Shown here piece by piece: positions 22,501 to 37,500 of a DNA stretch of 64,000 nt. A program made the translations under genes and the position numbers. The notes beneath the pieces were generated by a model, which did no database searches, was not told the DNA's origin, and saw only the letters and a list, made by a program, of their open reading frames with translations. Origin of the DNA: Phalacrocorax aristotelis (taxonomy: Eukaryota; Chordata; Aves; Suliformes; Phalacrocoracidae); NCBI RefSeq assembly GCF_949628215.1, contig NC_134282.1:1285001-1349000 (forward strand). Direction: 5' to 3'. Numbering within the stretch: the stretch's first letter is position 1; each line of letters starts with the position of its first letter.

Positions 22501-25500
22501 GGGAAAACTTCCAAAATTAAACTCTCTATATACACATATATGCATAGAATGACAAGCACTGATGAAGATCACTTCACACAAGTTTCAAACAGAACCAGAC
22601 TAAGAGTAAAGTGACACAGAAGTTTTTCAAATGCCTATTTTAAATTTATTCCACCGCATTCAATCTTCCCTGACATTTTGAAAGGCATGTTCCATATATG
22701 GTTTTTTGGGAGCCTCTTAAAAAAAGGGGAAAAACTACGTAGCTGTTTTCTGGAAATTAATTTTGCCTTTACAACAAGCGTGAGTACTGCCCATACTTCC
22801 CATATTACCTTTAAAATATTTGTTTTGAGATCATGTGTGGGATCTCAACCAAAAGGTTCTTCAGAACTTGTATGCTTAAATCTCAAAAAAAAAAGTTGAC
22901 TCCTTTGCTCCCTTAGTAAAAGATTTTAGCTCTTCCTTAAACTGAAGTTATACAGAAGTCCTCAGTCCCAAGGAGCTTCAGTAGCTGAAACTGGCAATTC
23001 AGTAGATGGCACACTTCTCTTGGTACAGAAAGAAATGCATACTGCGATACCTTAAATTCGTGTCATTAATAGTCACTACACTTCTTTTAACTTGGGTGCC
23101 TTCATAAAGTGCAGATAAATGTGTCTGCTTACCTATACGACCATAGGTGATTTGGGCCGCGTGTCTGCCTTCGCCATAAATCGGTGTTGTGATTGTTTAA
23201 AAGTAGCCTTTTCAGTTTAAGGCGTTACTATGACTAGTGCCATGATTCCTATATGGGCATGTTCACGATTGGTAGAATGCCATTCAAACCCCCCAAAAGC
23301 CTCAATTCGTAAAACATTAGATTCAGCAAACCTAGCTGAACCAAGGAACTTCACTGAATGAGGCTACAGAAGAAAATGCGTTCAGGTACAAACTAACAAT
23401 TAATTTGCTAAATGTTAAAACAAGCTTTAACGTTTGGTTAAATGAGAATCATCAAATTGCACCAGATACGTGATTTGCAGCAGTGCTATTAAGAAAAAGC
23501 AACAACACACTACACCTTAACTTGAGCAAGTTATAAAACCTGGAAGTCTAATTTATAGGAGTTTGCACATGAATTATTAAATTATGTAGTTATAATATGC
23601 AAGCTCTAAGCCCAAAACTATAGGAGGCTAAAGCACAGCTTTCAATTTCGACTTTGGATAATCTGAATTGCTGTTGAATCAGGTGCAACGCCTGCACTCT
23701 TAATACTCCCTTCGTGGCCGCACTGCCCGTGAGCCGGCAATGTGGAGCAGGAAGGCGCCAGACTTGGAGAACACAAGCAGCAAGCTAAGAGGAGTAGAAT
23801 GAGGGGAAAGGAAAAGGTTCTTACAAGCCAGAAGCCACCACAATGTGCTTTTACAAGTTTTGGGAAGCTGTAACAGGAAGGTGCCCGTTTCTAGCCTGAG
23901 GCGGCTGACGAGCGCTGCTGATCTGCAGAGCAGCTCACCGCCACCCAACCGCCGCCTCTACCAAACCCCAGCGCGGCAGGGAACAACAACATGAGAACGG
24001 TCTTGCGTCGCTCTTGCAACTCAACCGTTGTACTTCCATATTGAATTTTGGAATTTAGTTTCAGCATTCTAAGTAGTCGATCTATAAAACTTTTTTTAAA
24101 AAAAACTAGAATCTGAACTTCAAAAATTACCACTAAATTAGATTGTACAAGTCTGTAATCAAAGCATTTTAAGTGTTAAAATCCTGGCAAAGCATTATTG
24201 GACAATAATATATGTAATTTCTTAATTCCCTGATGCATATAGTTTCAAAAGATTAATCACTTCCTACTTAAATGGAGAAATCGAATTATTGTACTGGCAT
24301 CTAAATCTCCTTTGCAGAGTCATGCTGATTGGGCTCCCTTTTCCCAAGTTGTCAAGTTTTAGCAGTATTACATACCAACAAGATTCCTGGGAACTTGAAT
24401 AAAATCCTCCACAAATTCCAAGTAACTTCTAGCCTTTTTTACTGCATCAGCAGTCTGGAAATGAATAAATAAAAAAAAAGTGTTTACTTGTGAATAAAAT
24501 ATATTAAAAATAAAACCTTGCAGCGACAGCTGCAGTCTTCCAAATGTCAAACTTATGTTCAAAAAGAGAGGCACAGACACAAGAGTCATCTAGTTTTGAA
24601 CTAAACGTTGAAGAAAAAAACGGAGTAAACTGCCCAGAAACAAAATTCAGTAGCAAAGCATCAGTAATGAATGAAACAACTTTTTCCATGCTATTTTAAG
24701 ATGTTTTAAAACATTATCTGCAACTTATCACGAGTAAACCCCGATCATAACATATTTTGAGTATCTTGAAGCAGCTTCTGGTAGACATTAATTGGCAAAA
24801 CCCAGCTAACTATATTCTTTTTCTCAAGAAAAAAAAAATCAATATAGCAATTATCACAAAATTCTGTACTGAAAAGAAACAGACTTAGAGGTCCTACCAG
24901 CATTTGTAGAAACATCAGCTTACAAGAATACTATGCTAACGGAAACTTTAGATCATATATCTCATTTCACCCACCTTCGCGGTGAATGAGTAGTTACACG
25001 GCTATGATTAGATGGGCAAGCCATAAAACTATAGTTTAACCTCTGCATTTCCCTCCAAACTGCTTTGGAAGCATCCGGTTTCTTCTCTCTGCAGAAACCG
25101 TGCTACCAGCGATATTGTCAGCAATATAAATTTGGTTTGGCAATTTTTAACATAGTTTTTAATGTGTAACACACTATTACATTTCCCAGAGGGCCAGACG
25201 TGGGAAAATGGGGAAGGAAAAAGTGAATTTTAGACTTGTATCTTGACAGTATCTAAAGATTATGTCACCTGATAAAGATAAGACATTTCCAAGGTTGAAG
25301 GGCAGTCTCTCCACAGAACTTTGCAAGCGCACCGTAAGCAGTGACTGGCTTTACAACCTGTTCCGTAAGAAAGGTGTACTGATTTTTCAGAACAGCCTAA
25401 GTAGAACAGCCATTAGGAGCCTTTTCCTCTCTGGGCTTTCTGCTCTCTTACTCAACATCCAGCGAACAGAAAGAACACAACAAAACCAGTCAGAGAACCT

Positions 25501-28500
25501 TTGTTGTAACAGACAAATTACACTAGTGCAACCTGAACTCTACAGCCATCGCTCGAATGGCGTACCGCACTGCGGAACCTCCCCTAGCCACGCCACCTCT
25601 GCACTGGGAGTAACGCTACAACCAAGGCACTCTCCTTCCAGAATGCTGGTTTCTGGCCACAGTTCGTCCACAACGTGTTCCAAGACAGGAGAGTGTCATT
25701 GGTTAGTGGGAGAACTCCCATAAATGCTCTCTTATAGCTTTATTATTAAATGAAAAATTAATTGACAGTTAACTGAGGTTACACAGATGCGGTAACAAGA
25801 AACAGAAGCTTCGAATTAGCGACAGCGAAGTGCAGAATTACAAACAAATACCAGCACCTAGTCAGTAACACAGCCTTTGAGCAGTTTCCATTTTATGCTA
25901 ATGCCTCAGCCCTTTTGTCTGTCATTTTCTAGGCAACACATGAAGTAAGGGTACCACCAGCTCCTGCATCTTGCCATCAAGTAGGGGAAGGCTTAGAAGA
26001 CCAAGCAAATTTATAAACCACTACTGGCAGAGGTCACAAATGATAACAAGGGCAACATGGGCTAATTGGATTTCGAGGTACTGAAACAAGCAATAAAGCA
26101 GGGAGAACAGCTGAACAGGAAGTCGCTGGAGGGAGCAGAGGCTACGCTGCGCCTCAAAGCAATTGCTAGAGCGCTATGAACTTCAACACATGTATTTTTT
26201 TCACCTTCAATGAGCTCTATGAACAGGACACAATTAACTACAGAGTTCGCAATGTCCTGCCTCGGAGGTACGTTCATCAATTCTTTCCCCAATAAAGATG
26301 AAGGCACAGCGACTGCTTTCACAGAAGCAGAATCAGGATGAGAAAAACAACTGCCAGTAACTGCAGTTCTCCAGCACAGCCATGTGCACATCTACGCTTC
26401 GCCACAAGCGCCCAGAGCTTCTGTGCGAGTACAGCCTGTGTGACTCATTCACACCCGATACGAGAAACCACATAAAGCTGAATTGGACAGTGTAGTCTCA
26501 GTCCCTCACAGTCAGTCATTCAGAAAAGGAAAAGAAAAATAATTTTACTTTCTCTAAAAATCAGTTACTAGTAACTACCTTTCTAACTTTGAATGACAGT
26601 CTACACATCCATTCGTGCTTTGGCTGCTACACATTGTAGCCCATACCATCAAGACACGTCTAGGTTACCTGAAGAGCCTTTAATAGAAAGATTAAATGCA
26701 GGGTATTTTTCTAAACTCAGCATTATACCTTTTGCAGCAGGATAGTGCTAAATGAAATGTCAAATAGCTGTATGGCTGCAGATTTTAGGGAAAATGTTTT
26801 GTAACACAGTCACTAACGTAGATCTGGTGGTTACATGCTGGTGGAGTGCACTCCTATTACAAGTGGTGGATCTGTCTCAAGAGACTCACACCAGTTTCTG
26901 AGACAAGGTTTTGGAAGTCTCTCCAAAGTCCTGAGAGCTCTTTTAGACTTTCCCTAATGGAAAAAAAAGACAAAACTACCTCTGAGAACCATTTGAAAAG
27001 CCGTATCCCACGCAGATAAAGGCAAAGGCCTCCTAAGTCATGGCAGGGAACAATGCTTTTTCCACTGTGATGCAAGTCTTTTTTTCAAGGAAAAAAAAGG
27101 CATATTAGTCTCCTAGTTTAAATGGAACTGAGCTCATGAAAGCTCCAAAGGCAAAGCAAGAAGTAACAGTCTCCTGAAAAAGCCAGGGTAGATAGGTTAG
27201 CAAGATCCTGCCCAAAGGAATGGTTATCATACAGTTAAGTACCTTAAGAAAAAACGGTGTAAGAGGGAAGAAGCTGAAGGGTTAAGAATTGCACAAAAAT
27301 TGAATGCAATTCAATTTTGCCAGTAATGAGGGTCTAAGAGAAGCTTTTCTGTTCCTGATGAGGCTCTCCCTCCTGGGGAAGCACAGGATTTCAAAAGCAG
27401 GGAGAGCTACTCACTGTCCAAGCTCTGAAGTCCACAGTACTGTGGTCTCCGCAACAGGTATCTCAAGCAGCAGTTCAGGCAGGAGGGGAAGGGGCTTGGA
27501 ATCAAGTGCCCTTGGCCACACAAGGGAAAAAGCATGAACAGCATCCCATACAGTTTAGCTTCCTAATACCTTCCATAAGCTTCCTTCTGATCACAAAGCT
27601 TTCCCATATTCTTTAACGTTTACCTCCCTGTTCCCCCCCTCTCAAAGATACTGGCCCTGAAGAACACTGAACTTTTATTTGTATGCGAAATGTTAGCTGA
27701 GAGAGACCCTCCGACCCTGACTACAATGCCAAGGACTCTGGATCGCTACTCCCACAGATCTCACAGCCTAAAACTGCCTGCGCATTCAGCCATCAGGGCC
27801 TGCCTGCCTGCCAACTTCAGCTGAAAAAAAGGCAAAAAGAGCAGACAAGTATACCTAGATGCTGCAACCCTCGTCACATGGAATATTTACGTTGCCTGGC
27901 TTTTTTAGAAGCAGATATCACTTCTAGGAAGGACAAGGCTGGATACATCTAAAGGCATTTTAATTTAGGGGGCATCTGGTATTTATAATCATTGCTGTGC
28001 ACTACTGAAAGAGGCTGGTGACAGTCATAACCTTTCAGCAAGTTTCAGCATCACATCATTCACGTTCAAGTTTTATCTAAACTGGAATACGCTAGACATT
28101 GTACTGCCCATCTTCTTCATGAGCGGAGATGTGAGTTACTAGTAGTTCCAGGGCAAAGAAGGGTCTGTTGCCACCCTGACACCCTGGAATTTTTTAAGGT
28201 TTAAAAAAAAAAGAAAAAAAGAAAAAACCAAAACACCACAAAGGACACAGAACTTTAGAGATACTAAAGCGTACAGATGTTTGTCCTCCCCTCAGCTATA
28301 TCAACTTCATCTGACCCTTGGATCACAACCAGGTTCTACTCCTGACATGCACGGAGCATAATTCAAGACCACAGATTCCTGAAATAGTTGGCAACCAAGA
28401 ACTAGAAGTCTTAACGCCAGAGCCTCAGGTGTTAGTGGCACCTGTAGAGTTGGTAACATGGGATAAAACCCCTCAAGAAACATTCTGACAAGGCACTGGT

Positions 28501-31500
28501 GACAGTGGCATCTTTGTCACTGGCTCTTCTGCCTCCTGAACGGATCCTTGTTTTGGTCTGAAGACCAGCTACATTTCAAAGCACTTGTGAGATTTAAAGC
28601 ACATCAGAGACACAGAAATGGAATTAACTTGGAGCAATCCAGCATTATTTTGCCAAAGCCAGCATTAAATTGCCAAAATAAAAGGGTTAGAGGCAGCGGA
28701 TATCTGCTTTAGCACATTTGGCTGCGTCAGAGGAAGAGACACCACACAGCAAAACACACATGAACTCAAAAGGGGGAAGGGGAAGAACCAACAGGAAGAG
28801 CATATGCAGTCTGAAGGGAAAAAAAAAATCTGTGATCAAGTAAAACAGCAGCAAATGATACTTCTCTCAGGGTGACTGAGACACACAGTGAAGTTACAGA
28901 ATGTGTGCATCAGCACATGGAGTGATTAGGACAAAACACATCTTCCAGACCAAGCCTTGTGTTTCAAATATACATAGTACAACCTGCCATGCATGAACAC
29001 ACATATAGACACTCAGATGACTACTCAGCTATTTCCAGTTCTTAATTCTGCATAGAGCTCTCGCCACTCTAAAAGCACGTATCGTGTGAAACGCTCATCA
29101 GATTCCTACAAAGCTTCCCCCTTACCTCTCCGTAGATTCGGAAAGTACCAGTATCCTCCTCAAGTTCAATGGCAGTAACTCCTGGAACCTTTCTGGCTTG
29201 TTGTATGTTACTCCCATGCGTTCCTATAGCAAGTCCCATTAAATCTTCTCTGACTACAAATTCCTCATGAAATGCTGCAGCAAGCTGCTTTGTGCACTGA
29301 AGGGAAAACAAAGTAAGACTCACTCACATACACTCAGTGTAACACAGTTATGTGCTCGGTTCCGAGCAACGAGAATTACAAGCCATGGCATACTTCTAAG
29401 TGCTTTGTAGCTTCTTCGTTTCTTGACATAAGCATAAGTTTGGTACGAATGCTGCGCAAATGCATGTCACTCAGTATATTCACTCTCTTCACTGTTGCTT
29501 CGCTGGCAGACTACAAAGAGAAAGAACATGAAGTTTCATTTTCTTAAGCAAAACCACATTTAAAGGATAAATCAGGATCCTATTTAAACTACATCATAAG
29601 CATGACCCAAATTTCCAGTACTTACATGGGCATTATTCCTCCTCAAAACAAAGCACGAGAAATTCAGCACCACCTCTGCAAACCAACAATTTTCTGTTCT
29701 CACTCACAGCATATTTTACACTGAAGACTTTGCTGCTGGATACACACAGCAACTCTTTCCCCTTGACGCTCCCCAGACAAGCCAATACCATTCTACCATA
29801 TACATGCCTGTCACTCACTTGTCTGAATGGCAGAGCTAAGGAAATAAGCGAGGCAAACAGTTCTGGAGAGCGAGGTTCAAGTGGATAATATTAAGTAAAC
29901 AGGGCCTAATGCTGGGAAATGTCTATGCAGTAAGAGAAAACTGTCACAGAAGATTTTAAGTGACTAATTCCTTAACGGCTATGCTGCACCGGGGCAGTTC
30001 TTCACGCGGAAGCCCAGCTGTAGGTCAAAGTGCACCGCGGGCACAGCACAGGGCGAGATCTGCTCCAGAGCAGAGTAAGCTAGAGTTAGCTTTGAGCCAT
30101 CTGCACGGATCAGTAAAGCGGCACTCAGTTGTGGATGACAAAAACCATAAGAACGATGAGACTGAAAGCTGTTCCTAAATTTAGGTTGTATGCAGTGTAG
30201 TACCTGTAGTCCCTCCAAAAGGCCTATCCCCAAAGACTAAATTTAAACACATCTACTTACATTAACTCTCTCTCTATTTACATAGCTTGACAAGTTAAAC
30301 CATTTTCCATACCAATATACAGCCGGCTATATGCTTCCCACAAATAATATACCAAAAATTCATGCAACATTTATAAAAATAACTTACCAGTATTATTAGC
30401 TGAGCAGTTTCAGCATGATAAAAAATTCTACATGCTCCCACAGCTTTCTTGAAATCTTTATGTGCATTTTCATTAGCACACCTAAGGAGAGAGAATGGTT
30501 GTTATTTCAACAAGCTGCATCAAAACAGAACATGTAATATCACGATGAAAACCAAGAACGTTTCAGAGCAGTTTATGGCAAAGACTGCTATGAAACTGGA
30601 AAACTCCCGTTCTGCTTAACATGGCTCCAGAGCTCATTTCGCTGTGGACTGTATGTCGTCATGGTTATCTGGCAAGTCTCGGTACCAGAGGCCACTGCGA
30701 GTGCATCACCTGTACAGGGCTACGGCAAGACCTGAAGCTCCCACCTCAGAACTTGCTTTTAGTCCCAACCCCAGAAGCTCAGCAGGGATCCCAGTCCGTA
30801 GTTTCTAAACCAGCTACTGCAGCCATAGCCACCCTTAACATTCTTCACGGACCTCTACGCTGGCCTCCAACATACAAGCCAAGTGGGGCTCCACCCCCTC
30901 AAAGTCAGAAAATGCCTTATTAAAGTGTACAGAGCTACTCACGCATCTCTCAGATCCTCAGGAACATCCACTGTGCACTTGAAAAAGGTGTTCTTCTTGA
31001 CGGTTTTATTTTGATTCACAGGTCGGAGTCGTTCGTAAGTGACAATTTCATTGTAAGTGGCATCACAAGCAGCATATTCAATGACGTAAAACTATGGAAG
31101 AATTTTTTTTTTAAATGGTAACTTCAGTAAGAACATTACCAACATCACCAGAGAGTACAAAATAGGAATATATAGACTAAAATATAAACCGGAGTTGATA
31201 TAATGCTACAAATTCTAAAAAACCTAATCTGGACGTATTTCAGCACCCATCTGATACCTCAGTGAAGTCAGGGCACTAAAACAGCCTAATTTCAGTCCCC
31301 CACAAAAGCATCTTGGATTGATTTTTATCATGCCCATCCCCCTTCAATACCTGCTTTAGTCTAGTTCAAATTCCAAAATTCAAAATGTTTACTGGAGCTC
31401 TGATTCTAAGAAATACCCAACAGAGAAGCAAACAACTCATTCTTCACATAAATATCTGCTCTGCAACAGTTTAAAAAAAAAAAAAAGAAAAAAGACAAAT

Positions 31501-34500
31501 CCACTCATTCAATGGGCAAACTACCTGTGAATCATGTAGGATCAAAAGGACAATAATAATAATAATAATAATAAAAAATTCAATATTTTTGATACACACT
31601 ACCCCAAATTTAGGAAGGCAAGAGAACTAAGAAGATTTAACAGCTCCCAGTAATCTACTCCTACACGGCCACCCAACACATGCAAGCATAGAGAAGCTTG
31701 TGTGCACAGTATCCTGGCTTTGTCTCAGGGATGCAGCCTTCTGCCATCCTCCCTTCCACCTGTATGCAATTTAGGAGTGCAGCAGTACTTTCGCCTCTTC
31801 CTCCCTCAAAACTGGTATCTGTTTTTGTCAACAGACAAAATTTACTCAAGTTTCAGGAAAAAAGTAAATCTCTAATGTCATGATGTACTTTTCCACATGG
31901 TATTTTGCCATTTCAAGTTTTAAGTTTAGCTTATGTACCGTCCTAATCACGTAAAGCTGCTTTGAAACATATCACAAAACAACTTTAATAATAATGAAAA
32001 ATAAATAATAGACTACTAAATTTAAGAGAACTACCGCTATATGCTTCAAAAAATTAACTCCTATAGGAGTTAAAGATAATTCTGGTTATCAAAACAATAA
32101 CAAAGCTAACTATCATTAGAGACGTAGGTTGTTTGGAAATTTCACATTTACCCTGAAGAAAAAAAACTGAATATGGAACCATGTTGAAGACTATAAAGAA
32201 GCCAAAATTGGACCATGAGGGGTTTTTTTTTGGGGGGGGGGGGGGGGACACAGATGGACTGGACAATTCCATAAAATAAGTAATTTGACAATGATGTATA
32301 AAGACACCAGCCATCTGAGGGTGAAAAATCATGGTTTTCCCTGTCAAAAATACTAGAAAATTAAGAGTTAAATAAAACTGGATTTAAATTCTGAATTTAA
32401 AAATTTTCTTTAATGATTTTTTTTAAAATAACCAGCATAGCAAGGTCACTGACAGTAAATTTCTGGATTTCTGTGACATCATAAGAGATGCAGATTAGCC
32501 CCAAATGAGAAACTATCATGAAAATCAGTTTGTCTCTTTTTCTCTTGTTTTCTTAACAAGCCGTTCATCCACAAGGATCAAGACACAGCATCTGCCTTTG
32601 ATAACTGTTCTCCACCACCTTGCCCTTACAGAGGTCAACAGCAGTTACGATTTGTTGATAGTTTGTAAACAATACCAGAAATCAGACAATTTTTTTCCCT
32701 CAGCCCTGTTTCCTTGGTTTTGGGAATCTAATAGAATAGAAGCATCAAAACACAAGACCCTTCCTATTATGAAGTTAAATTCTCTTGCTGTCATGTCACA
32801 AAACAAAGCTTTCTGAGCCTCTATCACACACTGCCATAGCTCTATACACTTAAGTGTCTCAGCCTACAAGTTAGTTCGCAGCTGCAACTCTAAGTCAACA
32901 ATAAAACACAAACCTGAGATAAGTAAAAAAAAAACCCTACCAGTGTCTGTCCACTGCACTCAGCAGAAACACACACACAAAAGCACCCACAGCAACACAG
33001 ATCGATAGCTATAGCATGCTTAGGTTATGGAGTTTAAGCAGACTTTAACCACAGGTGAAGCAGTTTCTAGCACCGATTCAATTCACAAAGTAGGTTTGTT
33101 AGAAGTCCTGTTCCTATGCATGCAGAGAGCCCTCCAAGCAATTAAACTACTAATAATGGAAGTGACTTGTTCAGCTATAAAAACACATCCCTCAGCTGCG
33201 TAATGCAGCAGGGATCACTCCAAAGTGATCTCAACTTGTAATTCTGTTTATTCACGGTTTTGTATTTGTAGTACTTAATAGTTTCTTCCATCACAAAGAC
33301 CTTTCATATTTACTGTATTTAACATAACAGCATGAAATCAATAGGTTTTAAAATAATTTACCTCTCCTTTCATCATTCGAACTTTTGCCAGCCACCAGCC
33401 ACAAGGTTCTTGGTCATTTGCTCTAGAATAAACCTGAAAATGAAAGTAGGAAGAAATATTGAAAGCAGGTACAGACCTAATTCACTGCCTGCACGTGTAA
33501 CAGAGACACCCCACCTTTTCTAATTTTCATTAAAATGGAACAGTATTCTACAAAAAAGTAGTTTTTGTATAAATTATCCAAGCATGTGCTTCCTGCACAA
33601 TTTTTTCATTTTGCACTACAAGGACTGAATGGATTTCCTGTGCGTACATCGCTGACAATTCAACAGACATTTCTAAAGGAAGATAAAACCTTGGCTCAAC
33701 ACTTATTCAGGGGCAGCTCCTCACTACCTTCAAACTTCATCTTCAGGCTGAAAGCTCACACACAGAAGTAACTCCACAATTAAGGTTTTTAATTCTGTTC
33801 TCAGCTTGATATACCCAGGACTACTGAAATAAACCAAGTCATCCTATGACTACATATTCTGTATTTAACAAATGCTACCAAGTTAATGCAAGATCAGACA
33901 CAGAAGACTTCCGAAACTCATTTTCCTTATCTTCTGTAAGTTTCGTTTACCCCTCATACGCTGCTGACAGCCCAAAGTCATTTGCCAGCAGACTAAACAA
34001 GAAATTTTGCAATAGCGAAGAGGCAGAAAATAATCCTTTACATTTAACCTCTAACAAAGGCGACACAGACAATGTATTTCAAATAAAATAACAGAAAAAC
34101 TCAGCACCTATACTACATTGTTTCTTAGATTACTAGCCCAAAACTATACAGGTATCCTAAAGAAACTTGTAACTTTGATTTTAAGGACAAGTAAAAAGCA
34201 GAAGTTAAACTAATTACTAAATTACTGAAGATACTGCAATAAGCTGGGAACAGAACATGCACCTTTTAATTTCCCAGTTTAATACATCATTTCTAATTAA
34301 CACTGTTTCTCTGTAAAACAGTATAATTCACCCAATCTCCTACCAGATTGTACCAGATATTTCATCTGGGTTTAAACTCTTGTTATTGGAAGAGCTTTAT
34401 TACGTCTTCACATCAAAATATTTCCAACAGTTACATTCCAGATAAAAAATGAAAATTACCCAGTTTTGTTTTTAATTCTGAAACATTCTCAGCTACCTGA

Positions 34501-37500
34501 AGTTTTAGATTTTGAGAAAGTTCCAATGGTAGGTCTGTGAAAATACTGAAATGTCAGTTTCACTCAAAGCCTAATAAATCCATTGCTAGAGACACGCTCC
34601 ATTTCAGACCTTCACTTACAGTCATCGCCGCCTCAAACGGACACATAGGTTCTGTATCAGGACAGTTCATTGGGATAAACTCACCTCCACTTCATCTCCT
34701 TCACCAATTTCTTTCTTGATATCGGGGGGTGGTGGTAATCTGACTTCATTAAAGGGCACCTGGCGCTCTGGTTGCCAACTGGAAGTTGAAGGGACATTAC
34801 ATATTATTTATAGAATTTTTCTGTTGCTTTCTTAGCGTTATTTTTAGGACTCTGAGTTTAGCTAAAACTCACTCCTTCCATATAATCAAGTCTGTTTCTT
34901 CACTGCTAGAAAGCAAACTTTATAAGCAAAGGAACAAAACTCTGTCAAGACAAAATTAGTATCTGGGAAGATATTTTATGACAAAAAAAATTTTATATTA
35001 ACTGAAAAATTTAACTTGACGGGGTTCACTAAACAGTGTTCATAAAACCTCGGTGAAGAGATTACTAGATGATGTACTTACAATTCTACAGTTCAAGTCA
35101 TAGAGCCTTTATACAGATGTAAGCTTCTCCCTGCAGTCCACCATGGGGTTCATCCACTTCACCCCATATTTAACATTTCAACTGCTTGCCATCAATGTTT
35201 GAGTTCTCCAGGAAATCCTGACTCTGATCATTAACAAAACTTTGCATTTCTACCTATAAACTTATTAACGCACCCCAGTAAGCATCTGGCAAACAGATCC
35301 AGTTCAAAACGTACCTTTATATCTGCTTATCAAAACCTATTATTACTAGGCATATAAAATGAAAATTTTACCTTCTTGTAGGGAAAGGCTATTCATTTTG
35401 CTGTAGCTGGCTCTACAAAGCATTTTAGTTGTAGAAGTGCCTATTTTAGGTGCATTTTACAAAGACTACCGGAGCAATTCACATCCTCTGTGTCTTCCTG
35501 AAATCCCTCTTCCTTCTACTCTGTGCATGTCACAGAATGCCATCAGCTGTTCTCCACTCTTTCAGTGAGAAACCCAACTGAAGACTCTACAGAGGTTGAA
35601 ATAAAACCAGGGGAAAAAAAACACTCCCTAAAAACTTACTAGCTTAGAATATCTGGGGCACTTGGGCGATATCTGTCAAAGCATTCCAAAGCCCATCATT
35701 TATGCCCATCTTAAAGCTCACATCAGGAACAGACAGGGTCCAGAACCAACTTGCGAGGATTACGGCAAGCAATTTGTTTTGCTTACTTCTAATACCTGCA
35801 GACAGAGCAGCCTAAGTCAGTGGAACAAGTCTCAGCGTTAAGAGCAAAGGGCACTTCTGCAACTTTCTCCAAGATGGACACATTTATATGTTTTCTCTGA
35901 AAAGACAGCTTACGCTCAAGCACCTCACTTACTAAAGATGTTAGGTCTCCATACAGTTCTGCTCTAGCCATTATTACAGATTTAAATCACATTTTATATC
36001 TGAGAAATGGTGAAGGGGGCTGGCAAGCATCACTTGCAGTTCAATTGCCCTTGTTGCAACTATAACGGTCACTAAATTCAGGGTTTGGGTTTTTCCTTCC
36101 CTGCCTCTGTGAAGTTATTACTCTCACAGGTGCAAAGGCAAATAGTAAGACTCGAGGACAAAATGCATTTCCTAAATTATAGGGTATATAAAATTTCAGT
36201 TTAGGAACAGTGTGAGCGTAATAAGTGTAACTGAACAACAGGATCAAAAACGTTGCAGACCCAAAGCAGCTGCTTAAAGTCCTCTTGAGAATTTCAGCTG
36301 TGCCTTGTAGTTAAAGAATCTAGCAAGCGGGAACTTACAGAAAGTTATAAACTGCCCATACTGGGATGCTATAATTGAAGAGACCTTGTACCTTCAGTAA
36401 GAGCCGTCTGAAGTTGCAGTAGGCTAATTTTGGTTCCACCTCTGATGGTCTAGAGGAACTCCATCCACTAGAAGCAGATGGGCCAATAATGACTTACCCC
36501 TATAAACTGCAAGCTGTTTTGGTATTTTCTTAATAAAACCATGGAAAAGTGCACAGGAGGCTCAGTTCTCAGAATAAGGAGTCAAAGTTTTAACGGCAAA
36601 AAGTCCAAAACCAGAGCATCTCACTGGCGATATGCAAAGCAAGGTGTTTTAAGAAGTGACTTGTGACTGGCTACAAATTATCTATTAAGAGCATCTGACC
36701 GAACTGACACCTAATAGTCAGAGGGATTACCCCAAATACCTGCCACAAATTAGAGAAGAGGAAGGTGCTTGCTTCTTACAACGAAGTCTTTCTTTCAATA
36801 TCGTTGCTTCAAACTCCAACGGGCCTATATGGAATTGCACCAATTTCCAATTTTCTGTCTTACAGACTAATAGAAGTTTCCAGTTCCTGAAGATTCTGTG
36901 TTCATTCTCTGCCTCCTCACCTCCAAAAAAGGTTTCTTAAAAGAATCAAGGATATCTGCCCGGAGATTAATTATTGCTATGGCCACAAAATCATCATTAG
37001 CAGTCTGTGCTGGTACACCAGCTTTGGGAACCTTACAACAGCTGCAGGTGAAGACTGGTGACCAACAGCAGAAAATGCAAACCGACAATTCAGACTGCCT
37101 TCAGCAGAGCAGACGCGCTTGCTTTGGAATGCATCCTTCTGTTGCGATCGTGATCAGCACTAACAGACACGACCCTTGAAAACGTCAGTTCTACTAAAGC
37201 CCTTATGAACATAAGTTATTACCCTTTTTACTGAGTTATCATATTTACATCACAATAATTTGATTAGAACTGTATACACATTTCCTGATAAGACCTATTT
37301 TTTTGGTCAACAAAACACTCCGTCCTTTTTGGAACATGGCTGCTGCTGCCAGACCTTCTGTAAGCACACAGATACTAAACACTAGTTTGGTTCCTTTGTT
37401 TGGTTGGACTTGGTGATCTTAAAGGTCTTCTCCAACCTTAATGATTCTGTGACACTAGAAACACGTTTGCCAACAATCAGACCCCTGCTGTGACCCACAG

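Larger units (their letters stand above)
31092..33361 (-). other. FXR1: FXR1 intron 4
   Basis: 2.3 kb with an (AAT)n microsatellite (31552-31575) and a T9G16 tract (32223-32247). No gene or repeat family is visible. Confidence 0.85.

Noticed and set aside
25262-25723. 153-codon + strand frame in FXR1 intron 8
   Set aside because: Antisense in an intron and without family similarity; treated as chance.
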